A stretch of DNA of 64,000 nt, from contig NC_088778.1 of the NCBI RefSeq assembly GCF_954871325.1, forward strand, positions 24,847,120-24,911,119. Direction: 5' to 3'. The stretch is from Gordionus sp. m RMFG-2023. Lineage: Eukaryota > Nematomorpha > Gordioida > Chordodea > Parachordodidae. This document shows, piece by piece, positions 1 through 10,640 of this stretch. Position 1 is the stretch's first letter. Each line of letters starts with the position of its first letter. A program made the translations under genes and the position numbers. The notes beneath the pieces were generated by a model, which did not search any database, was not told the DNA's origin, and saw nothing but the letters and a program-made list of their open reading frames with translations.

Positions 1-362
1 TGTTTCCTGAAAGCATGTGTTTTATTTTTAGTTATAAAACTATTATAACACAGATAACATAAAAATTCAGCGATATTAATTGTATAATTTATTTTATAAA
101 TTTTTCTCCCGAAACATAATTTTTTTCAAAATCTCGTGAGTGTTTGTAAGCCCTCATTCTATCTCTCTTAATCTTTCCTTGCTCTATAAATTCTCATGTT
201 TCATTCTCGATTGGGAATGAGATGAGATTTATTTATAAGATTTTATTATAATTAGTTGAATCCCATTTAAAATATTAAACATTTATAATTTAATCTAATA
301 CCAATCCCAGTTACACCCAATAAAATAGTTAAAAAAAAGAAAGTTAGGAAAATGAGTTAAAC

Positions 363-643
363 TTCTGCCTCGATTTTTTCTACCACCCCTGCGTCTCCTT
401 CTCTTTTTCTTGATTTTCCTATCATCGGCTCTCTCGCTGGCATAATCATTGTCGTTTTGTCGGGTCGAGTCGTAACTAGAATAATTGGAATCGTTAGAAA
501 ATGATCTAGATCGAGACCGGGAACTATGGCGAGAAGATTGATCAGAACGATTTGGAGAGGATGTTTGACGTTTATTCGTGGACTTTTGGTAACGGGCTTT
601 ACACTTGTAAAACTCAAAGAGACCCAAATGTTCCCATCCCTCG
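363..643 (-). CDS. CHERP: CHERP exon 12, EGWE block and RS-rich tract
   Basis: Starts with EGWEHLGLFEFYKCKARYQK (vertebrate EGWEQNGLYEFFRAKMRARR), then a Ser/Arg-rich tract (RHSSRSRSRSFSNDSNYSS) and a basic run KKKRRRRRGGRKNRGR. The RS tract is short compared with vertebrates. The 3' boundary is uncertain: the donor near 362 (AGAA/GTTTAA) is proposed because the ORF beyond it becomes hydrophobic and hits a stop. The remaining exons, including the G-patch, are outside the window. Confidence 0.82.
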
Positions 644-3600
644 CTAATTTACCGTTACATTTTTATTTTATGGAGAATTAAATTAAAACATAATAAAATA
701 ATAACTTCACTATAATAAAAATAAGTAGGCTTATTCAATTTTCAGGCCTTTGGTGAGCATTATTATTATATCATCGTTTAATTTTATTTGTATCGATGTA
801 CGTTACATTTTAACTATTTCCTTTTATATACAATTAGCATTTCTATCACCTATCAAATTAAAATTCAAATATATATTAATTTATATTTTGTTCCCCATTT
901 TTAACACTTGAAAAAATAAAAGACAATTTACATCCCTAACTATACAAAAATAATGTTTAAAGTCGATATAGAGCATTTATCTTAATTATTCTAACAATAA
1001 GAATCATCTAACTAGAAACAAAAACCTTTCGCATTGATTTGACTATTTCACTTAAAATACAAGATGAGATACGAAGGGTATTAATTTATAAGTTATCTAA
1101 CGTACATAGATACAAATAAAGTAAAAGCTACTCTTTTGCCCTCAATCCTGCAACGACTTTCAAAAAAAATTTGCAAGAATCCAACGTAATTTAATTTTTA
1201 TGCTTATCATATGTTTCATGTTTATAGTTGCCAATAAATCAATATAATAAATTTATTTATAAAAACATATTCCTAGGTGCTTCATGGGAGGCCTGGCTGT
1301 AAAATGCTTCTACAGCTCCTAATAATTGTTCAGAGGGAGGATCTGGAGCAGGCAGCCTGAGCGAGTTTGGGTCTAAACTTTTGTAATTAACATCTTCATC
1401 CTGAAATGTAAATTTAAAAGAAAAATATAAAAATTGGCTATTGAACTTGATATAAAAAAAACTATTTCTCTCATTCTTATAGAAATAAAACAAATTATTC
1501 GTTATTCGTATTTTTACACACATTATAATGAAAACTAAGTCGAATAATAACTTCTTTATTATACGAATATTGGTAAATATTTAAAATCATTCGCAAAAAT
1601 GAGTAAATTGGTAAAAGTTTTATGTGTTTACGTTAACCATTCATAATTTTATTAAAATAAAATTGCTCAAGAGAATAAAACAGGAAAAATGGGCATACCT
1701 TGATTAATTTAACCATGAGCCCTGCTGGCAGGTCAAAGTAAGGCAATCCGGGGATGATGGATTTATCCTTGGGATCCATTTTAAATGCCGGAGGGTGTAT
1801 GGGTGCGAAATTAGGGAGTTCTTTATTCCCGTTGTTCATAATTTGGGGATTGTTGAGGTGGGGCTGATTATTGAACGTGCTAAATAGGTTCATTAGATTA
1901 GCAGCTGCAGTTGGTAAATAAAAAAAATTTTTTTAAGATATATTATTATATTATAAAAATATTAATACCAATTACATGATAAAATTATTGGTCAGGATGA
2001 GTTAATCCACTTGATAGGGCCGGGTTAATATAGAAAAAAAAATAACCACTATTGGGTCAACTAGAATACAAAAAAAAGTTTCAACACAGTCCATAATTAT
2101 GTAGCATTTAAAATTTCATAGATACCCATTTAGTTACCTTTTTTTAAAAATATATATATTTTTAAATTTTCATTTAAATTAAAACAAGATTAAATTTGAT
2201 TTGAAGTTCTAACAGGATAGTTATACCTGATTGACTAACAGTGTATATTTAATCCATTGTCAAATGGCCCGATTAAGATTTTAGCCAAAATAAAATTATG
2301 TAAGTCTCGAGATTTGGGAAATAGAGGTCCAAACCATTGTGTCACCAATGAGCAAAATCTTCAGGCTTACATAATATTATTTTGACTAAAATCTTAATAC
2401 GGCCGTTTTTAAAAATCGATCCAAATCGGGCGGTCCATCAAATATGAAATATGGTTTAAGCAATAACTATATGACTGCCAAAGACGATTATATTATAAAT
2501 TTGGTAATCAATTTTTGCATGGGTATTAATTCATATATTTATATTTTTAGACTCTCCGCATTTTAAAACACATTTGATCAAATCAAGCAGGGGTATGGAA
2601 GTAATAGTGGAAAACATTTCCGAAAAAAATAAGATTTTTAAACTCTTTAAAAACGGTCAAAAAAATATTTAAGGTTGAAAATAACACATTGACTGAAAAG
2701 AGTTTTTGTTTTTCTCATTTTTTTAAAACACGATTACAAAGATAAAGAAAGGATAAAGGATATTCTAGCAACAAGACACTTGTCCTGTCCTGAAACATGG
2801 CCGAACTCTGTGGAATATTGATAAAGATGTCAATATTTATTTTAAAAATGAGGTTATGCTAAATGATTAATCATTTATAAATTATAAATTTCCTTACCCA
2901 TATTATTATTATTGTTTCCCGGAAATGGGAAAGGAATATTAGCGTTGAGGTTATTGTTTTGATTCTGTTGTACCATCCCATTATTTTTCATCATGGTCAT
3001 CATCATCATTGCCATTGGTGGAGGAAGGTGAGGCATTAAACTACTAATTCCAGTTCCTCCCATTTGATTATTATTCATTATGGCGGCTAAAATAGCGGCT
3101 GGGTTATTTCCACCGAGTGCCGTCATGTTTGTATTGCCAGAATTCATGCAAGAAGTGAGCATTTCAAGCATAGCATTAGGGTTCGCATTGTTAAACATAA
3201 GGTTATTCATTAAATTAGGATTTTGGTTTATAAGGTTATTGAAATTGTTGCCTGGCATCGGTTGATTAGGAATGCTGCTATTCATCATAACGGGTGGATC
3301 TTCGATTTTTAAAAATAATTCAAAAAAAAATTTAGCACATTTTTTCTCTTCCGGATTTCCTTGATAAAAAATAAACAGAAACCGCACAGTAACTTCGATA
3401 ATGAATCGTTTACAGATCTAAAGAATTTCAATCGTATTTAATCATTTCCTTTTTACAAATAAAAGTAGACTTATATTTATCTTTTAAAACTCATTTTTTT
3501 CGTATTGGAGAGCCGTTTATAGTTCTAATAAAGCAATGGGAAAAAAATTAACTAACTTCCTAATAAACTCTTAGGAGCTTCAGTTTCTTCTGCACTGTTC

Positions 3601-6600
3601 CTTCCGGTATCTATATCCATCAATCCTGGAGGTTTTTTGTGCCCGCCACTATCCAGATTTCCGCCCATTTCCATCTTCAACTCTTCCACCATTTTTTCAT
3701 GATTCTGTCGCAGATTGGATCGAAGATGATCGAATTCAGCAATCACGTTATCAACTACGTGCCCGTATTCAATCGCAATGTCGGAATTATAAGTGACGAG
3801 CGATTCCTTGGCGTTTTTTAGGTCCTATCGGTGATAATGAAGATATCGATTAGTAAAAAAAATGGTGAATGAAATAGAAAGGCGAAAAATAAATAGGGGG
3901 AAATTAAAAACAAGAATTATGTACTATTAAAAGTTATTGGCAAACGCGATAATAAAGTCTATAAAAAACCATAAAAAATTATTTTTTAAAAAAATACGTT
4001 TAAATATTCGGGTTTGAAATAATTGTTGCTCTCCCATAGATGCAACAGCTTGTCCAATTTCTCCCTCTCAGTATCCAGCGTTTCCACGTAGGTTTGACAA
4101 AAAATGGGGATTATGATATTGTCTAGGGCGCCTCTTAATTCTTCCACGTTTTTGCGAATGCTTGACAAAAAATATTAAATAAAATAATAATTTGCATGAT
4201 AAATATTAAAAAAAATTGTTTGCATTTTACATAAAGTCATTTAAACAGATCAAATTCGATTCTCCACGCCAATCACTTCAAAATAATTATTTTTTATCCG
4301 GAAAGTCAAAATAATTTAATAGCTGAAAAGTACTGAAACTCGAAAAAAATAATAATGCTTCCATTCTGTTCTTACTTTAAAACATGGCAATATTTGCCCG
4401 GAAATTTCACTTTTCGTCGAAATTGAATTAGGTTCAAAAAAATTCAATTAGAATACTTATATTTTATAAAGACATATCATCGTTCTAAGATTTGAGTGAA
4501 TGGGAGAAAACCTCTTAAAATTAAAAGAATCAATTTTGGTTCAGTAAGACATTTAGATTCTTGAGCAGATAAATTAATCAAAACAAATTTCTTATTTTAA
4601 CAAAATAAATCACTGTTAATAATTTGCTGAAAGTCAGCTGGGATGATGTTTATATCTTTTTAAAGTAGAATATTAAGTTAAATTTATCACCCCTCTTAGC
4701 ATAATTTTACATTGATGACAACTATATAATCAATATAATAATAAATTTTCAAATATAAAATTTCTATATATTTTTATTACCAGTGATGCATAAGATCGTT
4801 GATCAGGTAAATCAAGTGAAGCCTGATGTCAAAATTAGCATCTACCGCCATTATACTGTTTTTTAAAAATAAATATTTATAATGAAAACAATGATGAAAA
4901 TAACATAATCATGTTTAGCATAATGATTTCAAGGATATTAGTTCAAACATCATTACTATATTATATGTTCGCATTAACTTACTATTTATTTAATTTCATC
5001 TAAATTTGATTTAAATACAAGTACAAATAGATTAAACAATTTTTTATAAAAGATGTGTTAAGATTGTCGAAAACAAAAACAAATATCAATAAATTTAACA
5101 AAATGTAATAAGAGCTTTGCCAGAAGTTATATTGTTATTAATAACACTCTAAGAGATCCTAACCCTAACCAATTTATAAGTTGTTTCTCTCTCTTTTTCT
5201 TTCCTTCCTTCCATATAAGAGAAACAAACATACTTAAATATTTTTTTTTCATTGAATTACCGTTTCAATAAATATCTAGCCAAAAATTCTGGAAATTTAG
5301 GGTTGATATTGTTTTTGAGTATCCATGCTTTACCATTCTTTTTATAAGATTAAATATTAATTTCATTATAAATAGTAATACTATTAGATTTATTTTAATT
5401 TATATATAAACCCAAATTAATCCTTAATAATGATAACCTATAAACATATTTAAATAAGATTTGAACTCGGGACCTGAAAAAACAGCTCAATTTTTATAAA
5501 TGCAATTGAGAAAAAATTTCTCATACTCAAATTGCTATTTTAATGGTGTACCTTATTTTAAATATTCAGCAGTGGTAATATAAGGCCCACAGACCCTGTA
5601 AGTGTGAGAATTTTAAAGTTTTCAGAAATTTAAGGCACACCTCCCCCCCCCCATGCATTTCATGGAATATGAAATTACCCACACCCATCTTGAATCCTGT
5701 TTAACATATGATAAGTGGAAAATGTAGAGAAATCGATACTACCATGATCATCAATAAAATAAGTCAATGGACAATTACCCATAAATGGGAAAATATGCTC
5801 ATACTAGATTGGATTGTAGATGTGATAATAGAAATATGCTATTTTTCTCTGTGGACACAATGAATGTTTATTATATAAACCAAATGAAATTTTATCTCAT
5901 TAATAAAATTGTTAAGCAATTATGATCTAATTCATCATAATCTTTTAACTCAAAAATCAAAAAAAAATATATAGGTTAGCCCAAAAAAAATAAATCTATT
6001 ATCACAATTTCAATATTCTATTTAAAAAAAGGTATAATAATTTAATAAATATTAAATAAGAGAATATTGTTTTTATGCAAATATATTAGATACAACTCAA
6101 GATATCAAAAAAATAGATGAGCTAGTCCTTGTTTTCAAATTGTCAAAAATAAAGAAAATAAAAATCCTGATATTGAGATTATGGATTCTATTCAAGATTT
6201 TATTAAATTTCTGAACAAAATTCAGAATTGGATATTATTATTAATAAATTTATGAAGGAAAAGAATATAATGGAATTGTAAATATGAGTGGAGCAAGCAT
6301 AAAGAAATAGACAAATGCAGCTTGGATACATTCTGCTATTCATAACTTGAGCTTGTAAATACTGCTACTAATAACATAAGTAAATTATTTACAATGCTAT
6401 TAAAAAAAATATATACATTTTGAGGGAATGGTATAATAGATGGAAAAAACAGAAAGGCTTAATGAAAATAATCACTTAAAACATTAAAGAGAATATGCAA
6501 GACAAGATTGTCATCTAGATGATTATACATATATAATGAAGTTATTAAATTTTACATTATTGTCAAAAGAAAGGAGAAAACAAAAACTATTAGAAATAAA

Positions 6601-9600
6601 ATGCAAAATTTTTCTGTCATATATTAATTTTTCAATGTGTTATATAAAAAAATTGCAATATAATAGTAAAAAATCTACAATCATCGAATATAAGTTAAAG
6701 AAAGACTTAAAATATTTTGTTGGGTTTTATTTGTTTATAAATTTAAAATTGAAGCTGAATGTTTAAAAAAAGATTCAACAGATTTTTTTATTGAATTTCA
6801 AGGGCTAATTCCATGACAAATCACCCAGTATGTTGGGTGACCCTTTTTAAATAAATTAAACTAAATATATTGGTTATATAATGTGTATATTTTATACAAA
6901 ACAAAATTTTAAAGCTCTAGCTCAAATATATCTGGAGTTATGTGTCTTCAAAGTCCAATGATAGTCTTTTCTTTTAGTAAAGAATCTAAAATTACTCAAA
7001 ATATCTTTAGTCCAAAGGCACAAATTATATATCATTTTATAGCTTTAATTATCCTTAAGAAAATAACAAAATTATTTTAAAATATCTTCAGTGCTGTTGT
7101 ATTTTTGATAAAATAAAAAAATATATATAACATATATTAGGAATGTTAAAAAAATATAGTTTTATGTACCCCAATAAAAAAAAGATATTACAATTATTTT
7201 TAAAGATAACATCCTCTATAATTTACTTTTTTATTCCTAAATTTATATAAAAATTAAATAAAATTTAAATTATAAGTTTCTCCGTTAATATTTTTACTTA
7301 AATATTTATATATCATAGATTAACATATTTGGTGAGTTTCACCATTTCAAATTTTGCCCATCTCAAAATATTTTTCCCCATAAATACAACAATATAGAAG
7401 ATAGTTTTGAAATAATTTTTGCATTTCTTAAAGGAGAATTTTGAGGGCTACAGAGTGATATATATTTGTGACTTTGTACCAAAAATATTTTGAGTAATTT
7501 GAGATTGGTTAAAAGAAGAAAGGCTCGGATATTTACAAAATCATAATATTCTGGTAGATTTGTTATGGAATTAGCCCAAAGTGAAAATTTATAAAGTAAG
7601 GAAAAAAGTGTAAAGGGCATTTATCTTAATTTATATTATCTCTAATCAGATTGATGATCGATTTAAAAGCAAACACCATATTGTGAATATATTTTGCTTT
7701 CTCTAAGAATCTTATAAATGTGTCTAAAAAACAATAAACAATAATGGAAAAAATGTGAAATAAATATAATATTTAAGCAGTTTATTCCCATATGCGCTTA
7801 TTAATTTCCATTTTAAAAATTTATAAAGAAATAAAAAATTTTAGATTTTGCATGGTTGGTATCTATCACTTGAAAATACTCAAGTTGCAGTTTGTTAGCT
7901 CCACAGACCATCTTGTAACTACGAATAATCAAAAATAATATTCAAGTTTTGATCTCCCAAATGAGATTGAGTAAGCCTGGAGAAAAATTGTTATCCCTAG
8001 AGTTTTTATAAAAACCCTCAAAAATATTTCTATTTTAAGAAACAATAATTTTTTTTGATCAAATTTTAATCAAAAATGCCAAAACTTTTTTAATTTTCAT
8101 GTATAAAATTCAAGATGAAATCAAAATTTTTTTGAAGATTATTTTCAAACTCTGATTACACTTTTGAAATTCAATAACTATGATAATCTAATAATGTCCA
8201 CTTATTTTATTTGAAACAAAATATCAGAGACCTGCATAAGTTAAAATTTTAGACCTAGCTTGGATTTAAACAAAAATAACAATTTAAATTTTAAAAATCA
8301 TATTTTTTAGCCAGTTTTGTGCCTATAGAGGTTTGGCCTAGCCTGCAGGTCTGAAAAATAAGATACAAAAATAAATAGAAAAAATTTGGCACCTCCTACT
8401 ATTTTTAAATTTTCCACTCCAAGGTCAAGGCAAAAATATTTTATGGCCTGGCTCAACTACTTGTGCAAAATAACGAGCTTGGCCTGAAGTTAACAATAAT
8501 TTCTTTCCTTCATACAGAATTATTAGGGTAGGGGAAAAAAATGTATAGACTGGGGCAAAAAAAATGTATTGACTGGGCCAAAAAAAATTTCAATGAGTAC
8601 GTTTAAATTGGGATATAAAATTAAGCAAAAAGAATAGAATATAATATTTATATTTTGGGATAATGTAACAGGAGGATCAAATGGGTGGCAGAACTCTAGT
8701 TTGTACCAATAAGAAAAATGATTAAAAGGCAAAATATAAATTTATTTTAGGGAAAAAAGGCAAAATTAAATAAAAGCAAAAAGGTCATTTTCCTGTAATT
8801 TTTCAAATAAAATAAATTTTTTTTAATTCTCTAATAACAATAGCAAAAAATTGGTTATCAAACCTTATATGAATTCTATCCAAATCAAAATATAAAATGA
8901 TTCTAGACAATGTTCATATTATGTTTACACATGTAGTTATTTTTTTTTAAAAAAAATTATTTTAAAGTAAATACCGAGATTGCTTCTTTAGTGCAAGATT
9001 CAATGATTGGGTTGACAATCATATCTAATTCTGAGAGATTTATATTGCATTCTTCACTCAATTGTACTAATTTGCCAAATTGTGCTGTAGCTACCACATT
9101 TTTTACTTTTGCCTATTTATTTATAAAAATTTTTGCAAAAAAACATATTATCCACCTAATAGCTTTGATAAAATAATAAATATTTATGTTATAATTTTAA
9201 TTAAAAAAATAAAGTAACAAGAAACTAAAATATTATTTTTGATTTAAGGTTATTAATCATTTAACAAATATATAAATAATGACTTGTTGTTGATTTAAGA
9301 GTGACTGAAACTGTGATGCTAAATAATTTTCACTTTCTTGGATTTTTTGAAGAGCTACATCATTAAGGCCTGAATTCATTAATGTTTCATAGCTGTATTT
9401 TGAACATATATTAGGAGAGATTGTGGTGTTATTGAAAGAGCTGTTGTTAGATCTACTATTAGGTATATAGTTAATATTATCATTAAAATTATTATTATTG
9501 AAATTATTAGGGTTATAATTATTCATATTGGTAGATTTTGGTTGTTCAAATGTATTGGAAGTATTTTTAAAATTTGGATAAGGTGGAAATAATGATTGTT

Positions 9601-10166
9601 GATGTTGAATATATGGAGGTATAATTGGGTTATTCTGTTGGTTTATTAAATTATTATTATTATTTGAATTGAATAAAAATGGTTGATTTGGCATCATATT
9701 ATTCATGTTAGGATTGGGAAAAGGATTAGGCAATAATGAATTTGATGGTTGCATATGTTGAGAATGAATAGGTTGAATATTGGCTTGTTGCCATGGAGGA
9801 TTGAAATTTGAATGCAAATTTTGATTTTGTGACTGTTGTTGAAATCTAAAAGCTATATATAAAAAAAGTTAAATAAATTAAACTAACAAGTTTAAACATA
9901 CCCATAAATTCCTCTTGAACTTTAAATTTATAATATGGATGGTATTCCCCTCCAAAAAGAAATGAAAATTTTAAATTATCTCGTTGTTTATTCTTAGTCA
10001 TTTCTTCAAAATCTGGTCCATTTCTAGCAACAAAATTTGCCAACTTATCTATAATATTCTTTAATTCCGGATCTAAATATCATACAAATATAAATATAGA
10101 TAATATAAGTTTCATAAATATATTTTTATATTTACTATTACCATTTGGAAATTTTATTGAATCCAT
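363..10166 (-). CDS. CHERP: CHERP, SURP/CID/RS splicing-associated protein (5' and central part; 3' end off window)
   Basis: CHERP is a nuclear, U2 snRNP-associated factor in pre-mRNA splicing, originally described in ER calcium homeostasis. Exons read by eye, in transcript order: 10166-10142, 10072-9902, 9852-9284, 9112-8975, 5337-5261, 4855-4781, 4160-3998, 3824-3557, 3299-2898, 1904-1699, 1400-1267, 643-363. Every junction has GT-AG ends and compatible phase, and the sum is 836 codons plus one base. Domain order matches the family: SURP (about residues 9-65), Asn/Gln-rich linker, CID (about 265-406), Asn/Met-rich linker, the LPYFDLPAGLM block and PPSE..LLGAVEAFYS block (about 680-740), then an RS-rich tract. 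The G-patch that ends the vertebrate protein (about 916 aa) must lie left of position 1. The start ATG follows an in-frame TAA in the upstream leader. Introns range from 49 bp to 3.6 kb. The last donor (near 362) and the GTCATT donor after exon 3 are the least certain joins. Confidence 0.93.
1267..1400 (-). CDS. CHERP: CHERP exon 11, PPSE/AVEAFYS block
   Basis: Encodes DEDVNYKSLDPNSLRLPAPD then PPSEQLLGAVEAFYSQASHE, ending APRN. Vertebrate CHERP has DHEYKPLDPKDIRLPPPMPPSERLLAAVEAFYSPPSHDRPRN. The acceptor is a strong TTTCAG. The donor (ATGTTTTTAT) is weak but gives the right phase for exon 12 (N-I-EGWEHLG). Confidence 0.92.
1699..1904 (-). CDS. CHERP: CHERP exon 10, LPYFDLPAGLM block
   Basis: Encodes 68 codons ending IPGLPYFDLPAGLMVKLIK. 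The YFDLPAGLM motif is diagnostic of CHERP (vertebrate VPYFDLPAGLMAPLVKLED). The acceptor is CTGCAG, the donor GTATGC, and the exon ends in phase 0. It joins exon 11 directly at KLIK-DEDVNYKSLDP. Confidence 0.93.
2256..2445. repeat. Palindromic MITE family A, copy 1 (in CHERP intron 9)
   Basis: A near-perfect inverted repeat of about 190 bp. The left arm has CGATTAAGATTTTAGCCAAA and the right arm has ACTAAAATCTTAATACGGCC, with the loop around a short CAAACC..GAGCAAAATC core. Termini resemble TTGTTAAACGG. At least seven relatives occur in the window. Being intronic, it would be transcribed as a hairpin with CHERP. Confidence 0.75.
2898..3299 (-). CDS. CHERP: CHERP exon 9, Asn/Met-rich linker
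   Basis: Encodes 133 codons dominated by Asn, Met and Pro (runs of NNNNN and MMMMTMMKNN), replacing the Pro/Gln/His-rich region of vertebrate CHERP. No fold is recognisable. The exon is supported by frame continuity (phase 1 in and out) and a good GTAAGG donor. The acceptor choice (CGAAG before ATCCACC) is the likeliest of several. Confidence 0.8.
3557..3824 (-). CDS. CHERP: CHERP exon 8, post-CID coiled segment
   Basis: Encodes 89 codons: DLKNAKESLVTYNSDIAIEY, a charged probably helical stretch (VIAEFDHLRSNLRQNHEKMV, EELKMEM), then an acidic tail ending PKSLLG. The vertebrate counterpart is the segment with QIQTLKTQHEEFV after the CID. The acceptor is GATAG, the donor is GTTAGT, and it ends in phase 1. 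Confidence 0.85.
3998..4160 (-). CDS. CHERP: CHERP exon 7, end of CID
   Basis: Encodes CIRKNVEELRGALDNIIIPI, FCQTYVETLDTEREKLDKLL and HLWESNNYFKPEYLN. It aligns with vertebrate ELLAALQKVVVPIYCTSFLAVEEDKQQKIARLLQLWEKNGYF. It closes the CID superhelix. The donor is GTATTT and the exon ends in phase 0. Confidence 0.93.
4781..4855 (-). CDS. CHERP: CHERP exon 6, CID core (RLHLIYLINDLMHH)
   Basis: A 75-base exon encoding IMAVDANFDIRLHLIYLIND and LMHH, the most conserved helix of the CHERP CID (vertebrate RLHLIYLINDVLHHC). The acceptor is AACAG and the donor is GTAATA. Phases are 2 in and 2 out, so the split codon with exon 7 yields the conserved Cys. Confidence 0.92.
5261..5337 (-). CDS. CHERP: CHERP exon 5, CID (NGKAWILKNNINPKF)
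   Basis: A 77-base exon found by homology: NGKAWILKNNINPKFPEFLA then RYLLKR, aligning with AGKNWMFSNAKSPPHCELMAGHLRNR in vertebrates. The acceptor is AAAAAG, the donor is GTAATT, and it ends in phase 2. It is too short for ordinary ORF listing, yet phase continuity with exons 4 and 6 makes it firm. Confidence 0.88.
6802..7577. repeat. Foldback element with long inverted arms (CHERP intron 4)
   Basis: The left end reads GGGCTAATTCCATGACAAAT and the right end, reversed, GGGCTAATTCCATAACAAAT. A second matching block lies inside: AAATTACTCAAAATAT near 6990 pairs with ATATTTTGAGTAATTT near 7488. The arms are over 200 bp each and diverged, with an AT-rich spacer. No transposase is seen, so it is non-autonomous. 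The target duplication is not clear. Confidence 0.7.
8223..8355. repeat. GCCCGG-family MITE, short copy in CHERP intron 4
   Basis: Inverted ends ATCAGAGACCTGCA and (reversed) CAGACCTGCAGG bound a 130-bp unit. It resembles other units at 41354-41427, 52916-53280 and 54907-55193 that share AGAG(A/G)(T/C)C(T/C)(G)C ends. Confidence 0.45.
8530..8590. repeat. Imperfect tandem repeat (GACTGGGGCAAAAAAA units)
   Basis: Units of about 25 bp (ATGTATAGACTGGGGC then an A-run, ATGTATTGACTGGGCC then an A-run) occur in direct order inside CHERP intron 4. This is probably local slippage. Confidence 0.5.
8975..9112 (-). CDS. CHERP: CHERP exon 4, beginning of CID
   Basis: Encodes 46 codons in phase 0: AKVKNVVATAQFGKLVQLSE, then INLSELDMIVNPIIESCTKE, ending AIS. 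It matches vertebrate LDMNEFDNLLQPIIDTCTKDAIS. The CID (CTD-interacting domain) is the helical module that binds the phosphorylated RNA polymerase II tail. The exon is followed by the longest intron of the gene. Confidence 0.9.
9284..9852 (-). CDS. CHERP: CHERP exon 3, Asn/Gln/Pro-rich linker
   Basis: Encodes about 190 low-complexity residues rich in Asn, Gln, Pro and Ser with runs such as NNNNN, followed by a more ordered segment (SYETLMNSGLNDVALQ..ESENYLASQFQSLLNQQQ). It corresponds to the Pro/Ala/Gln-rich spacer between SURP and CID in vertebrates. The Asn bias fits the AT-rich genome, since AAT and AAC codons replace CCN and CAG. The acceptor is TATATAG. The donor at 9283 (GTCATT) is unusual but keeps phase 0 into exon 4. 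Confidence 0.85.
9902..10072 (-). CDS. CHERP: CHERP exon 2, SURP domain
   Basis: Encodes the SURP (SWAP) module: DKLANFVARNGPDFE, then KFSFLFGG, then YHPYYKFKVQEEF. These match the vertebrate CHERP SURP almost residue for residue (FVARNGPEFE, KFSFLFGGE, YYKCKL). SURP modules bind partner splicing factors. The exon is flanked by a TTTAG acceptor and a GGTATGT donor, and intron 2 is only 49 bp. Confidence 0.92.
10142..10166 (-). CDS. CHERP: CHERP exon 1 (start codon, MDSIKFPN)
   Basis: Eight codons plus one base, beginning with ATG at 10166-10164 and ending at a GTAATA donor. An in-frame TAA lies three codons upstream of a short open run, so this ATG is the natural start. The split codon joins to exon 2 as Asp, giving N-D-P-E-L-K-N-I-I-D-K, which aligns with the vertebrate start DDQELRNVIDK. 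It is too short to detect on its own and was found by matching the known N-terminus. Confidence 0.8.
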
Positions 10167-10566
10167 TTCAAATAAGGATTATAACAAATGCCCGAAAAAA
10201 TATATTAAAACATCATAAAGTAGCAAAAACTACCTTCCATCTTGAATTAATAATAATACTCCTATGAACTCATAATAGTTTCAGAATTATTAAAGGATTA
10301 CTAGATAGTAATAGACATTGGTTTCATCATAATTTGGGCAATATACGTGGATATTTAAGGCTAGGGTAGCTATCTCTATGATAGTAAACGAACTTTCGTC
10401 TTTTAACATTTTTTAAGCTCATTGTCTGTGTTGTTAAATGTCAACAGAGCTACATTTAATCCTTCTCACACCTATTAAATTTTATAAAATATCTATGGGC
10501 TAAATTTGAATGAGAGACACTTTTTGGACCATTGCACTAATAATATATATTTATTACCAGATTGTA

Positions 10567-10640
10567 GTGTTGTTAAGCCAGCCGATTTGAGTCAATTTGT
10601 CGATTAGGATTTTATGGCCGATATGTTTTGACCTCTATTT
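10567..10640. repeat. Palindromic MITE family A, half copy
   Basis: Starts with GTGTTGTTAAGCCAGCCGAT, close to the family terminus AGTGTTGTTAAACGG, and runs through GATTAGGATTTTATGGCC before similarity stops. Only one arm is present. Confidence 0.5.

Larger units (their letters stand above)
5338..8974 (-). other. CHERP intron 4 (3.6 kb, transposon-bearing)
   Basis: The longest intron of the gene, splitting the CID. It holds a poly-C run at 5643-5652, a foldback element (6802-7577), a small GCAGGTCT-ended repeat (8223-8355) and three imperfect tandem units near 8530-8590. No coding exon could be recognised in it. The stretch 6100-6770 has a few open codon runs but no family resemblance. Confidence 0.75.

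Noticed and set aside
3080-3265. Plus-strand 61-codon frame opposite CHERP exon 9
   Set aside because: It is antisense to a phase-consistent coding exon and reflects the mirror of Asn/Met codons.
5158-5170. CCTAACCCTAACC resembling the animal telomere repeat
   Set aside because: Only two units, inside CHERP intron 5, so chance or a tiny interstitial relic is enough.
6100-6770. Possible decayed coding sequence in CHERP intron 4
   Set aside because: Short open runs with Lys/Asn/Ile bias, no recognisable motif and frequent stops.
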